The translations under genes were made by a program, and so were the position numbers. From Streptomyces graminofaciens (GTDB lineage Bacteria; Actinomycetota; Actinomycetes; Streptomycetales; Streptomycetaceae), in NCBI RefSeq assembly GCF_030294945.1, contig NZ_AP018448.1, positions 9,830,501-9,894,500 of the forward strand: DNA of 64,000 nucleotides. The letters are read 5' to 3'. Below, piece after piece: positions 6,917-15,330 of this stretch. Each line of letters begins with the position of its first letter. Position 1 is the stretch's first letter. Below the pieces are notes generated by a model, which did not search any database, was not told the DNA's origin, and saw only the letters and a list, made by a program, of their open reading frames with translations.

Positions 6917-8710
6917 CTATCCTGCCTCCTCCGTACCGAACAGGGCGAGGGCGGTCCCCACCAGCCCCACATGGCTGAACGCCTGCGGGAAGTTCCCGAG
7001 CTGCCGGCCCGCGACCGGGTCGTACTCCTCGGCGAGCAGCCCCACGTCGTTGGTCAGCCCGACCAGCCGCTCGAACAACTCCCGCGCCTCCTCCGTGCGG
7101 CCGGTCATGTGCAACGCGTCCGCCAGCCAGAACGAGCAGACGAGGAACGTCCCTTCGCTGCCCGGGAGGCCGTCGACGGCGGCGACGGTCACGGGGGCGG
7201 AGCTGTACCGCCGCACGAACCCTTCGTGGCTCAGCTCCTCCCGGATCGCGTCGACCGTGCCGATGACGCGGTGGTCGTCCGGTGGCAGGAAGCCCACTTG
7301 GGGGATGAGCAGCAGCGCGGCGTCGAGTTCGGGGGAGCCGTACGACTGGGTGAAGGTGTTGCGGACGGGGTCGTAGGCGCGGGCGCACACCTCCTGGTGG
7401 ATCTCCTCGCGCAGGGCGCGCCAGCCGTCGAGGTCGCCGTGGAGCAGCGGGGTGTGTTCCAGGGTGCGCACGGCGCGGTCGGCGGCGACCCAGGACATCA
7501 CCTTGGAGTGGGTGAAGTGGCGGCGCGGGCCGCGCACCTCCCACAGGCCCTCGTCCGGCTGCCGCCAGGCCGACCGCAGGAAGTCCAGCAGGGCGCGCTG
7601 CATCCGCCACATGTGCGGCTTGTGGGGCAGGCCCGCACGCCGGGACAGGAAGAGGGAGTCGGCGACCTCGCCGTACACGTCGAGCTGCCGCTGATGTACG
7701 GCGGCGTTGCCGATCCGGACCGGGCGGGAGCCCTCGTAGCCGGACAGCCACGGCAGTTCGAACTCGGGGATGCGGCGCTCGCCGGAGAGGCCGTACATGA
7801 TCTGGAGGTCGGCAGGGTCGCCCGCGACCGCGCGCAGCAGCCAGTCGCGCCAGGCCTCGGCCTCCTCGTGGTAGCCGCAGGAGAGCAGGGCGTTGAGGGT
7901 GAGGGTGGAGTCGCGCAGCCAGCAGTGGCGGTAGTCCCAGTTGCGGACGCCGCCGATCTCCTCGGGGAGCGAGGTGGTGGGGGCGGCGACGATGCCGCCG
8001 GTGGGGGCGTAGGTGAGGGCCTTGAGGGTGATCAGGGAGCGGACGACCGCGTCCCGGTGCGGGCCGTCGTACCGGCAGCGGGCCGCCCACGCCCGCCAGT
8101 CGGCGAGGCTCGCGGCCAGCGCCTCGTGCGGGTCGATGAGGCGGGGGCGGGGCTCGTGGGAGGGGTGCCAGGTGAGGACGAACGCGACCTTCTCGCCCGG
8201 CGCCACGGTGAACTCGGAGTGCGTGGCGCGGTCCTTGCCCCAGGTGCGTACGAGGGGTTCGCTGCGCAGCCAGGCCGAGTCCGGGCCCGCGACGGCCACG
8301 CGGTGGTCGTCGGCCTTGCGCATCCAGGGGACGACCGAGCCGTGGTCGAAGCGGAGGCGGAGAGTGCTGCGGACGGTGACCCGGCCGGTCAGGCCCTCGA
8401 CGACGCGTACGACGTCGGGGGCGCGGTCGCGTTGGGGCATCAGGTCGGTGACGCGGATCGTGCCCTCGGCCGTCTCCCACTCGGTGTCGAGGACGAGGGA
8501 GTCGTGGCGGTACGCGCGGTGGGCGCAGGTGTCGGCGTCCTTGGGGGCGATGCGCCAGTTGCCGTTGTCCTTGTCGCCGAGTAGGGCCGCGAAGCAGGCG
8601 GGTGAGTCGAAGCGGGGGAGGCAGAGCCAGTCGATGGATCCGTGCCGGCTCACCAGGGCGGCGGTCTGGTGGTCGCCGATCAGGGCGTAGTCCTCGATGT
8701 GGGGATGCAC
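6917..8710 (-). CDS. glycoside hydrolase family 15 protein (glucoamylase/trehalase-like)
   Basis: 597 aa, full length for the cytoplasmic GH15 group, with no signal peptide. It starts HIEDYALIGDHQTAALVSRHGSIDW, the N-terminal beta-domain pattern. The (alpha/alpha)6 barrel carries RNWDYRHCWLRDS (substrate binding), PDEGLWEVRG (probable catalytic acid Glu) and LLAEEYDP (probable catalytic base Glu). Mycobacterial members of this subgroup hydrolyse trehalose, so an intracellular trehalase or other alpha-glucosidase role is plausible, but the substrate cannot be read from the sequence. The gene leads a two-gene unit with the SDR protein downstream. Confidence 0.9.
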   Translation of the reverse strand: MHPHIEDYALIGDHQTAALVSRHGSIDWLCLPRFDSPACFAALLGDKDNGNWRIAPKDADTCAHRAYRHDSLVLDTEWETAEGTIRVTDLMPQRDRAPDVVRVVEGLTGRVTVRSTLRLRFDHGSVVPWMRKADDHRVAVAGPDSAWLRSEPLVRTWGKDRATHSEFTVAPGEKVAFVLTWHPSHEPRPRLIDPHEALAASLADWRAWAARCRYDGPHRDAVVRSLITLKALTYAPTGGIVAAPTTSLPEEIGGVRNWDYRHCWLRDSTLTLNALLSCGYHEEAEAWRDWLLRAVAGDPADLQIMYGLSGERRIPEFELPWLSGYEGSRPVRIGNAAVHQRQLDVYGEVADSLFLSRRAGLPHKPHMWRMQRALLDFLRSAWRQPDEGLWEVRGPRRHFTHSKVMSWVAADRAVRTLEHTPLLHGDLDGWRALREEIHQEVCARAYDPVRNTFTQSYGSPELDAALLLIPQVGFLPPDDHRVIGTVDAIREELSHEGFVRRYSSAPVTVAAVDGLPGSEGTFLVCSFWLADALHMTGRTEEARELFERLVGLTNDVGLLAEEYDPVAGRQLGNFPQAFSHVGLVGTALALFGTEEAG

Positions 8711-8765
8711 GGGGGACGGGTTCCCTGGGCGGGGGCTGATCAGTCAGGTGGGATGGCGGGATGGC

Positions 8766-8824
8766 CCCACCGCGCCCACCCGTGCCGCCCCAGCGGCACG
8801 ATTGCCCGCGGGTGGGGCAGCTGC
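8766..8824 (-). repeat. dispersed palindromic repeat, type 2 (copy A)
   Basis: Read on the minus strand it contains GCGGGCAATCGTGCCGCTGG and GGCGGCACGGGTGGGCGC, closely matching copies at 14205-14282 and 58688-58763. The core GTGCCGC...GCGGCAC forms a hairpin. It lies in the 114-nt gap before the GH15 gene and may also act as a terminator for the sigma factor operon. Confidence 0.6.
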
Positions 8825-9118
8825 TCAGCCCGGTCCCGTCCCCGCCGTCGTGCCGCCCGTTCCCGAGAAGATGACTCCCGGGTCGGACGGGGCCTGGTTG
8901 AGGACCCAGAGGCCGATCAGGGTGGCCAGGGCGAAGACGGTCAGGATGAGGACGGCGAGGACGAGGCGGCGGCGGCGTTCCCGGCGGAGCCAGTCGCCGC
9001 GGGCCGTGCGGTAGGCGTCGGGGGCCGCGTGGACGCCGCCGGCCAGCGCGGCGAGTGCCTCGGCCAGCTCGCGCTCGGTGCGGTCCTGGCCGGTGTCGTT
9101 GCCGGTCGTGTCGTTCAT
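8825..9118 (-). CDS. small single-pass membrane protein coupled to the sigma factor
   Basis: 97 aa. The acidic/neutral N-terminal ~40 residues (RTERELAEALAALAGGVHA) are followed by a basic stretch RRERRRRL, one membrane helix (about residues 51-73) and a Gly/Thr-rich outer tail. Its ATG overlaps the stop of the ECF sigma gene by 4 nt. Small membrane proteins coupled to ECF genes are often anti-sigma factors, and the N-in topology fits, but I see no zinc-binding HxxxCxxC motif. A role in sigma control is inferred from position only. Confidence 0.7.
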   Translation of the reverse strand: MNDTTGNDTGQDRTERELAEALAALAGGVHAAPDAYRTARGDWLRRERRRRLVLAVLILTVFALATLIGLWVLNQAPSDPGVIFSGTGGTTAGTGPG

Positions 9119-9780
9119 CGCCGGGCCTCCATCGCCTGGGTCAGGGCGGCGAGGCCGCGTGCGGTGTGGGTCTTGACCGAGCCGCAGGAGATGCCCATCG
9201 CGGCCGCGATCTCGACCTCCTTCAGCCCGAGCCAGTGGCGCAGTACGAGCGCCTCCCGCTGCCGGGCGGGCAACTGCTGGAGCGCGGTGATCAGCACCCG
9301 CTGGTCGTCGTGGAGCAGGGCGGTGCTCTCGGCGGAGGCGACCAGCTCCTCCGGCGGGGTCTCCACATGCCTGCGGGCGACCTGGAGGTGCCGTATCCGC
9401 ATCCGGGTGAGGTTGCAGACCGTGGAGCGCAGGTACGCCTCCGCGGCCTCGGCGTCCCGCAGCCGCCGCCACTTGCGGTAGATCTGGTAGTACGCCTCGG
9501 CCACCACGTTCTCGGGGTCGTCGGCGCCCAGCAGCACCGCGAGTCGCAGCATCGAGGAGTAGTGCAGCTCGAACAGACGGGCGACACCGGCCTCGCGCTC
9601 CACGTCGGCGGGATCGCCGAGGGCGCCCGGCGGCAGTGCGGGGTTCGAAACCAGCGCGGGGCCGGGGATCAGTGGCTCGGCGGCGGTCGGAGCCGGTATC
9701 CGGCCCAGTGACTCGGCGGCGGTCACGGGTGCCGAAGCCGCCGGGGGCACCGGCATACGCATGTGCTGTCTGCGTCTCAC
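9115..9780 (-). CDS. ECF-type RNA polymerase sigma factor
   Basis: About 221 aa from GTG 9780, which overlaps the stop of the symporter gene by 4 nt; ATG 9762 is an alternative giving 215 aa. After a Pro/Ala-rich N-terminus of ~55 residues come sigma region 2 (about 65-130; ENVVAEAYYQIYRKWRRLRD) and region 4 (about 165-215; LPARQREALVLRHWLGLKEV, then a helix-turn-helix). There is no region 3, as in ECF factors. It should direct RNA polymerase to a small regulon. Coupling to a transporter upstream and a membrane protein downstream suggests that the signal may be linked to uptake, which is unproven. Confidence 0.88.
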   Translation of the reverse strand: MRRRQHMRMPVPPAASAPVTAAESLGRIPAPTAAEPLIPGPALVSNPALPPGALGDPADVEREAGVARLFELHYSSMLRLAVLLGADDPENVVAEAYYQIYRKWRRLRDAEAAEAYLRSTVCNLTRMRIRHLQVARRHVETPPEELVASAESTALLHDDQRVLITALQQLPARQREALVLRHWLGLKEVEIAAAMGISCGSVKTHTARGLAALTQAMEARR

Positions 9781-11333
9781 GGTTTGCTCGCTCCCGTCTC
9801 GGGGCGCCGCCTGACGGTCAGGCGGGACGGTAGGTCGGTCACGTCGGCGCCGCGCGGGACGCCGAGCCGTTCGAGGACCGTGGTGCCGATCACGGCCACG
9901 GTCAGATTCAGCAGGAGGGCCACCAGCCCGGCGTAGACCTCCAGCGAACCGCCGCCCAGGAGCACGATGGACGAGAAGCCCTCGCGCACCACCAGGAACG
10001 TGCCCGCCGCCATGCCCACACCCCATCCGGCGAGCAGCGCCCGTGGATGGAGCCGCCCGGTGTACAGGCCGACCGCGACGGCCGGGAAGATCTGCAGGAT
10101 CCACACCCCGCCGAGGAGCTGGAGGTTGATGGCGTCCTGGTCGCGCAGCCCGAACACGAACGCCACCGCCCCCACCTTCGCGGTCAGCGACACCGCCTTG
10201 GCGATACGCACCTGCCGCTTCGGTGTGGCCGTGGGCTGGAAGTACTCGACGTACACATTGCGGACGAAGCCGGTGGCTGCCGCGATCGACATCACCGCCG
10301 CCGGGATCAGCGCGCCCACGGTGATCGCGCCGAACACCAGTCCGGCCAGCGGCCCCGGCATCAGCCGGTCCACCAGCATCGGTACGGCCGCCTCCGCGCC
10401 TCCCTCGGGCGCCCGTACCCCGGCCGCGAGTGCCGCGACGCCGAGGAAACCGAAGAGGGCCAGGAGTCCCGTCCAGGCGGGCAGCGCCACGGCGACCTTG
10501 CGGACCGTGCGCGGCCCGTCGGCGGCGAACCCGGCGGTGAGCACATGCGGGTACATCATCAGGGCCAGCGCCGAACCGAGCGCGAGGGTGGCGTAGGCGG
10601 GCTGCTGCTCGGGGGCCAGCAGCAGTGCGGACTGTTCGACTCCGGTTCCGCCGAGCCGACGGGCCGCTCCTTCGAAGACCGCGCCCGGGCCGCCGAACCG
10701 TTCGAGGACCAGCCAGCACACGGCGGTCAGCGACACGAACACGGCCACCGCCTTCAGCGCCGAGATCACGGCGGGCGCCCGCAGCCCGTGCCGGTACGTC
10801 GCCACCGCGAGCCCCGCGAACAGCGCGACCATCACCAGATCACCGGCCGCGCCCTGCGGGTACACGCCCCCGGCCGTCAGCACCGCCCTTATCCCGAGCA
10901 GCTGCAACGCCAGATACGGCATCGTCGCGAGGATCCCGGTCAGCGCCACCACCAGGGCGAGCGGCGCCGAACCGTACCGGCCGCGCACGAAGTCCCCGGC
11001 CGTCACGTACCCGTGCCGCTGGGCGACCTCCCACAGCCGGGTCAGCAGTACGAAGGCCAGCGGGCAGACGAGCACCGCGTACGGCACCGCGAAGAAGGCG
11101 GGCGCCCCGCTGCCGTACGCCAGTCCGGGCACGGCGGTGAAGGTGTACGCGGTGAAGATCGTGCCGCCGAGCAGCAGCCAGGTCCATACCGGGCCGAGGC
11201 TGCGGTCGGCCAGCGCCCAGCTCTCCAGGGAAGGCAGTCGGTCGCTGGGACGCAGCCGGCGCGCGGTGACGGCCAGCAGCGACGCTCCGCCGATCACGGC
11301 GAGAAACGTCGCGGTCATGGCAGCGTCCGCCAT
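9777..11333 (-). CDS. sodium:solute symporter (monocarboxylate permease-like)
   Basis: 518 aa with about 13 hydrophobic segments, full length for the SSS family. WALADRSLGPVWTWLLLGGTIFTAYTF near the N-terminus is the first conserved helix region, followed by typical YVTAGDFVRGRYGS. It most resembles the MctP-type monocarboxylate carriers. Those are usually encoded next to a small DUF3311 protein; here a DUF3311 gene sits on the opposite strand, 167 nt away. The ATG follows GGACGGTGA. It is the first gene of a coupled row with the sigma factor and the small membrane protein. Confidence 0.88.
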   Translation of the reverse strand: MADAAMTATFLAVIGGASLLAVTARRLRPSDRLPSLESWALADRSLGPVWTWLLLGGTIFTAYTFTAVPGLAYGSGAPAFFAVPYAVLVCPLAFVLLTRLWEVAQRHGYVTAGDFVRGRYGSAPLALVVALTGILATMPYLALQLLGIRAVLTAGGVYPQGAAGDLVMVALFAGLAVATYRHGLRAPAVISALKAVAVFVSLTAVCWLVLERFGGPGAVFEGAARRLGGTGVEQSALLLAPEQQPAYATLALGSALALMMYPHVLTAGFAADGPRTVRKVAVALPAWTGLLALFGFLGVAALAAGVRAPEGGAEAAVPMLVDRLMPGPLAGLVFGAITVGALIPAAVMSIAAATGFVRNVYVEYFQPTATPKRQVRIAKAVSLTAKVGAVAFVFGLRDQDAINLQLLGGVWILQIFPAVAVGLYTGRLHPRALLAGWGVGMAAGTFLVVREGFSSIVLLGGGSLEVYAGLVALLLNLTVAVIGTTVLERLGVPRGADVTDLPSRLTVRRRPETGASKP

Positions 11334-11500
11334 GGGTCACCGTCCTTGGTGTGCCTGGGCCCTCGCGTGTTGGTTGCGCGGGTGGCCTGTTCGGAGGACA
11401 CGAATCGGCGGGAAATCTTCTGGAAATTCGCTGTCAACCGGATCCGGCGGGTGGGCAACTCTTGCACAGACCCACAGCGATCGGGAGAGGAGCACAGCCC

Positions 11501-11737
11501 ATGGCACGCAACGGTCACCAGCGGCTACGGCGCGTCGCGATCGCCGTACTGCTCCTCGCGCCCGCCGCGGGACTGCTCTGGGTCCCCTGGTACGCCGGTG
11601 CCGAGCCACGGCTCGCGGGCACGCCGTTCTTCTACTGGTACCAGCTCGCCTGGGTCCCGGGATGCGGCCTCTGCCTGCTCGCCGCGTACGCGCTGACGGA
11701 CCGGCACCGTCACCGCGACCGACATCACCGTCGCTGA
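11501..11737 (+). CDS. DUF3311 small membrane protein
   Basis: 78 aa. Two membrane helices (about residues 10-28 and 42-64) are followed by a His/Arg-rich tail. The motif block LLWVPWYAGAEPRLAGTPFF followed by YWYQLAWVP is characteristic of DUF3311, a companion of MctP-type sodium:solute symporters. The ATG follows GGGAGAGGAGCACAGCCC. It lies 71 nt before cstA on the same strand and is divergent from the symporter, so it may serve either transporter. Confidence 0.82.
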   Translation: MARNGHQRLRRVAIAVLLLAPAAGLLWVPWYAGAEPRLAGTPFFYWYQLAWVPGCGLCLLAAYALTDRHRHRDRHHRR

Positions 11738-11808
11738 GCCGTACCTCCCTTCTCCGCAGCACCCCTGCAGCACCCTGCTTTGCACATCCGTTGAGGTCAG
11801 GAGCCGCC

Positions 11809-13962
11809 ATGCCCACATCAGCCATGCCCGAATCCGGTCGCGAGGCGCCGGAAAAGTCGCGAATATCAGCTAAATCGATCGCGATCTGGATCGCCGTCGC
11901 AATCGTCGCCACGATCGGCTGGGCCGTGCTCGCCCTGTCCCGGGGCGAGGAGATCTCGGCCGTCTGGCTGGTCGTTGCGGCCCTCGGCTCGTACGCGATC
12001 GCCTACCGCTTCTACTCGCGGTTCATCGCCCGCCGGGTCCTCCGGGTCGACGACACCCGGGCCACCCCGGCCGAACGCCTGGAGGACGGGGTCGACTACC
12101 ACCCCACCGACAAGCGGGTGCTTCTCGGCCACCACTTCGCGGCCATCGCTGGTGCCGGACCGCTGGTCGGCCCGGTCCTCGCCGCGCAGATGGGCTATCT
12201 GCCGGGCACGATCTGGATCATCGCGGGCGTGATCTTCGGCGGCGCGGTGCAGGACATGGTCGTCCTGTTCCTCTCCATGCGCAGGGACGGCAAGAGCCTC
12301 GGCCAGATGGCCAGGGACGAGATCGGCAAGGTGGGCGGTGCCGCCGCGCTGATCGGCGTCTTCGCCATCATGATCATCCTGCTCGCGGTGCTCGCGATGG
12401 TCGTCGTCAACGCGCTCGCCGAGTCCGCGTGGGGCACCTTCTCGGTCACCATGACCATCCCGATCGCCCTCTTCATGGGCTTCTACCTGCGCTACCGGCG
12501 ACCCGGCCGGGTCGTCGAGACCAGCTTCATCGGTGTGGCCCTGCTGCTGCTCGCCATCCTCGGCGGCGGCTGGATCCAGAACTCCTCGCTCGCCGAGTAC
12601 TTCGTCTGGAGCCCCGAGACCCTGGTCTTCTGCCTGGTCGGCTACGGCTTCGTCGCCTCCGTGCTCCCCGTGTGGATGCTGCTGGCCCCCCGCGACTACC
12701 TGTCGACCTTCATGAAGGTCGGCACCATCGCCCTCATGGCCGTCGGCGTCGCCATCGCCGCCCCCCACCTCAAGGCCGAGTCGGTCACCGACTTCGCCAC
12801 CAACGGCGCCGGACCGGTCTTCGCCGGGTCCCTCTTCCCCTTCCTGTTCATCACCATCGCCTGCGGCGCCCTGTCCGGCTTCCACGCCCTGGTCTCCTCC
12901 GGCACCACCCCGAAGCTGATCCAGAAGGAGTCCCAGGTCCGGCTGATCGGCTACGGCTCCATGCTCACGGAGTCCTTCGTCGCCGTCATGGCACTGATCG
13001 CCGCCTGTGTCCTCGAACCCGGCCTGTACTACGCGATGAACTCACCCGTAGCCCTGCTCGGCCCGACCGTGGAGAGCGCGTCGGAGGCGGTCAGGAACCT
13101 CGGCTTCACCATCACCCCGGACCAGCTCACCGCCGCGGCCAAGGCCGTCGAGGAGCAGTCGCTCGTCGGCCGTTCCGGTGGCGCTCCCACCCTGGCCGTG
13201 GGCATGTCGGAGATCTTCTCCGGGGTGTTCGGCGGCGCCGGGATGAAGGCCTTCTGGTACCACTTCGCGATCATGTTCGAGGCCCTGTTCATCCTCACCA
13301 CGGTGGACGCCGGCACCCGCGTCGGCCGCTTCATGCTCCAGGACATGCTGGGCAACGTCTGGAAGCCCATCGGCCGCGTCACCTGGAAGCCGGGCATCTG
13401 GATCACCAGCGCCATCGTCGTCGGCGCCTGGGGCTACTTCCTCTACGCCGGTGTCACCGACCCGCTGGGCGGCATCAAGCAGCTGTTCCCGCTCTTCGGC
13501 ATCGCCAACCAGCTGCTCGCCGCGGTCGCCCTCGCCGTCACCACCACCGTGCTGATCAAGTCCGGCAAGCTGCGCTGGGCCTGGGTCACCGGCGTCCCGC
13601 TGGCCTGGGACGTGGCCGTCACCTTCACCGCCGGCTGGCAGAAGCTCTTCTCCGACGACCCGAGGATCGGCTTCTTCGCCCTGCGGGACAAGTACGCCGA
13701 GGCCATCGACAAGGGCCGGCTCCTGCCGGGCGCCACGAACATGGACGACATGCACACGATCGTGCTCAACAACACGGTCGACGGCGTGATCATGGCGATC
13801 TTCCTGCTGCTGGTCCTCACGGTCCTGGCCAACTGCGCCGTGGTCTGCGTCCGCGCCGTACGCTCCCCGGTCCCGCTGCCGACGACCGAGGCGGCCTACG
13901 TCGAGTCCCGCATCGACGTTCCGGAGCGGTCGGGCGAGGAGCTGGTGGGAGCCCGCCGATGA
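11809..13962 (+). CDS. cstA: CstA family carbon starvation/pyruvate-type transporter
   Basis: 717 aa, full length for the family, with about 16-18 membrane helices. The CstA block reads DGVDYHPTDKRVLLGHHFAAIAG near residues 90-112, then GPVLAAQMGYLPG and GGAVQDMVVLF. CstA and BtsT proteins import pyruvate and possibly peptides in enterics; the substrate here is not established. The N-terminal ~25 residues are hydrophilic. The ATG follows AGGTCAGGAG. Its stop overlaps the downstream ybdD-like start by 4 nt, and a strong terminator closes the unit. Confidence 0.92.
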   Translation: MPTSAMPESGREAPEKSRISAKSIAIWIAVAIVATIGWAVLALSRGEEISAVWLVVAALGSYAIAYRFYSRFIARRVLRVDDTRATPAERLEDGVDYHPTDKRVLLGHHFAAIAGAGPLVGPVLAAQMGYLPGTIWIIAGVIFGGAVQDMVVLFLSMRRDGKSLGQMARDEIGKVGGAAALIGVFAIMIILLAVLAMVVVNALAESAWGTFSVTMTIPIALFMGFYLRYRRPGRVVETSFIGVALLLLAILGGGWIQNSSLAEYFVWSPETLVFCLVGYGFVASVLPVWMLLAPRDYLSTFMKVGTIALMAVGVAIAAPHLKAESVTDFATNGAGPVFAGSLFPFLFITIACGALSGFHALVSSGTTPKLIQKESQVRLIGYGSMLTESFVAVMALIAACVLEPGLYYAMNSPVALLGPTVESASEAVRNLGFTITPDQLTAAAKAVEEQSLVGRSGGAPTLAVGMSEIFSGVFGGAGMKAFWYHFAIMFEALFILTTVDAGTRVGRFMLQDMLGNVWKPIGRVTWKPGIWITSAIVVGAWGYFLYAGVTDPLGGIKQLFPLFGIANQLLAAVALAVTTTVLIKSGKLRWAWVTGVPLAWDVAVTFTAGWQKLFSDDPRIGFFALRDKYAEAIDKGRLLPGATNMDDMHTIVLNNTVDGVIMAIFLLLVLTVLANCAVVCVRAVRSPVPLPTTEAAYVESRIDVPERSGEELVGARR

Positions 13963-14156
13963 CGGCCAGGACCGCCCGGCACTGGGTGCGGACCGTGCGC
14001 TGGTACCTGCGGGAGCTGACCGGGGAGGCGGAGTACGACCGCTACTGCGAGCGGCACCGCCGCCGGCACCCACAGGCACCGGTGCCGACACGACGGGAGT
14101 ACGACGCGATGCGGACCTCATACAGGGAGGCCCACCCGGAGGGCCGCTGCTGCTGA
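13959..14156 (+). CDS. YbdD/YjiX family small protein
   Basis: 65 aa. The pattern VRTVRWYLRELTGEAEYDRYCERHRRRHP followed by PTRREY is the standard DUF466 signature, though about 65 residues including the Cys-Cys end is all there is. These proteins are almost always encoded directly after CstA/BtsT transporters and are needed for full transport in E. coli. The 4-nt overlap with cstA supports joint function here. Confidence 0.9.
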   Translation: MTARTARHWVRTVRWYLRELTGEAEYDRYCERHRRRHPQAPVPTRREYDAMRTSYREAHPEGRCC

Positions 14157-14170
14157 CGCACCCGGAGGTG

Positions 14171-14199
14171 GGGCAGCCGGGCCGCCGGCCCGGCTGCCC
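14171..14199. terminator. terminator of the cstA unit
   Basis: A perfect 13-bp GC stem (14171-14183 with 14187-14199) and a 3-nt loop, 15 nt after the ybdD-like stop. Confidence 0.8.
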
Positions 14200-14204
14200 G
14201 TCGT

Positions 14205-14282
14205 AGCTGCGGGCGTTCGTGCCGCTGGGGCGGCACCCGTCCCGCAGAGAGCGGTACCCGGCAAGCGCCGGTGAGCGAAACC
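14205..14282 (+). repeat. dispersed palindromic repeat, type 2 (copy B)
   Basis: AGCTGCGGGCGTTCGTGCCG and a hairpin core GTGCCGC-TGGG-GCGGCAC (14219-14236), then GCGCCGGTGAGCGAAACCA at the end. The last part matches copy C at 58688-58763 nearly base for base. It is followed by four AGCCC pentamers. Confidence 0.65.
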
Positions 14283-14370
14283 AGCCCAGCCCAGCCCAGC
14301 CCCGGCGCCGGGCGCCTTCCAAGGCCCCGGCGCCCACCCCTCACCACCCCCGACCCGACCGGATCCAGAG

Positions 14371-15324
14371 ATGCTGAGACGTAGACCCTCCCTCCTGATC
14401 CGCCCCGAACTCGACGACGACCGCCTGCACACGACCCTGACCGACCTCCGCCCCGCCCAGCAGCTCCACGGCCTCGGCGCGGGCCGCACCCGCCCCCTCT
14501 GGGAACCGGTGGCCGACCTGCTGCGGGCGACGGGCCGCGACTGGGACCGCAGGGCGCACCGGATCACCGTCCTGGCCCACACCCTCCCCGCCGCGGTCTC
14601 CCAGCGATGGGTCACCGAACGCCCGGCCGACGGCGACGCCCTCGTGCTCCGGGCCTGCGTCGAGACGGACCGTGCGCCGGCCGGCGACCACGCCGCCGTC
14701 CGCCGCGCCGAACACACCTGCCTCCGCGCTGCCGAGGGCTGCCCCGAGGACCCCACCCCCTGGCTGGCGCTGCTGTCCCTGATGTACACCTGCGCCGTAC
14801 CCGTCAAGGACGCCGTGCCCGTGTGGACGGAGGCCGTCAACCGGGCACCCTGGCTCCGGGCGTCGTACCACCGGCTGCTGCGGTACCTGTCGCCGCGCGG
14901 GCACGGCACGGTCCCCGACATGATGGACTTCGCCTGGCAGGCCGCCGCCCGCGCCCCGCACGGCTCACCGCTCGCCCTGCTCCCCGTGGCGGCCCGCGTC
15001 GAACTCATGGCGCATCGCGGGGCGGAGACGCCCTTCGAAACCCTCGGTTCGGGCGGCAACTGGAACGAGCCCCGAGCGGTCCAAGAGCTCGACCTGGCCC
15101 TCGAGAACTGGTTCGACGCCCGCGCCGTTCCTCACGCCGAAGCCGTCACCGACCTCAACGTCCTCGCCTTCGCCCTGACCCGCGCCCACCGCCCGGACGA
15201 GGCCGCCCCCGTCTTCCAGCGACTCGGCCGCCATATGACCCGCCACCCGTGGGACCTGCTGCCCGACCCTGAACGCACGTTCGCCTACTGGCGGGACAGA
15301 TCGAACGGCCGCCGCGGGACATGA
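14371..15324 (+). CDS. hypothetical protein, helical repeat-like
   Basis: 317 aa, not recognised. It is Arg/Ala/Leu-rich with no signal peptide or membrane helix. The pattern LRAAEGCPEDPTPWLALLSL followed by WTEAVNRAPWLRASYHRLLRYL resembles a tetratricopeptide-like helical array. Streptomyces has many such proteins of unknown role. There is no clear ribosome site before ATG 14371 (ccggatccagag), so the start is tentative. It converges on the SURF1 gene with only 6 nt between their ends. Confidence 0.65.
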   Translation: MLRRRPSLLIRPELDDDRLHTTLTDLRPAQQLHGLGAGRTRPLWEPVADLLRATGRDWDRRAHRITVLAHTLPAAVSQRWVTERPADGDALVLRACVETDRAPAGDHAAVRRAEHTCLRAAEGCPEDPTPWLALLSLMYTCAVPVKDAVPVWTEAVNRAPWLRASYHRLLRYLSPRGHGTVPDMMDFAWQAAARAPHGSPLALLPVAARVELMAHRGAETPFETLGSGGNWNEPRAVQELDLALENWFDARAVPHAEAVTDLNVLAFALTRAHRPDEAAPVFQRLGRHMTRHPWDLLPDPERTFAYWRDRSNGRRGT

Positions 15325-15330
15325 GGCGGG

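Noticed and set aside
6156..8480. A 774-codon minus-strand frame joining the SDR with upstream sequence.
   Set aside because: Only the last 251 codons are real; the rest is the shadow of the GH15 gene in another frame.
11137..11808. N-terminal extension of cstA.
   Set aside because: The extension runs over the divergent region and the DUF3311 gene; ATG 11809 has the ribosome site and the CstA start.
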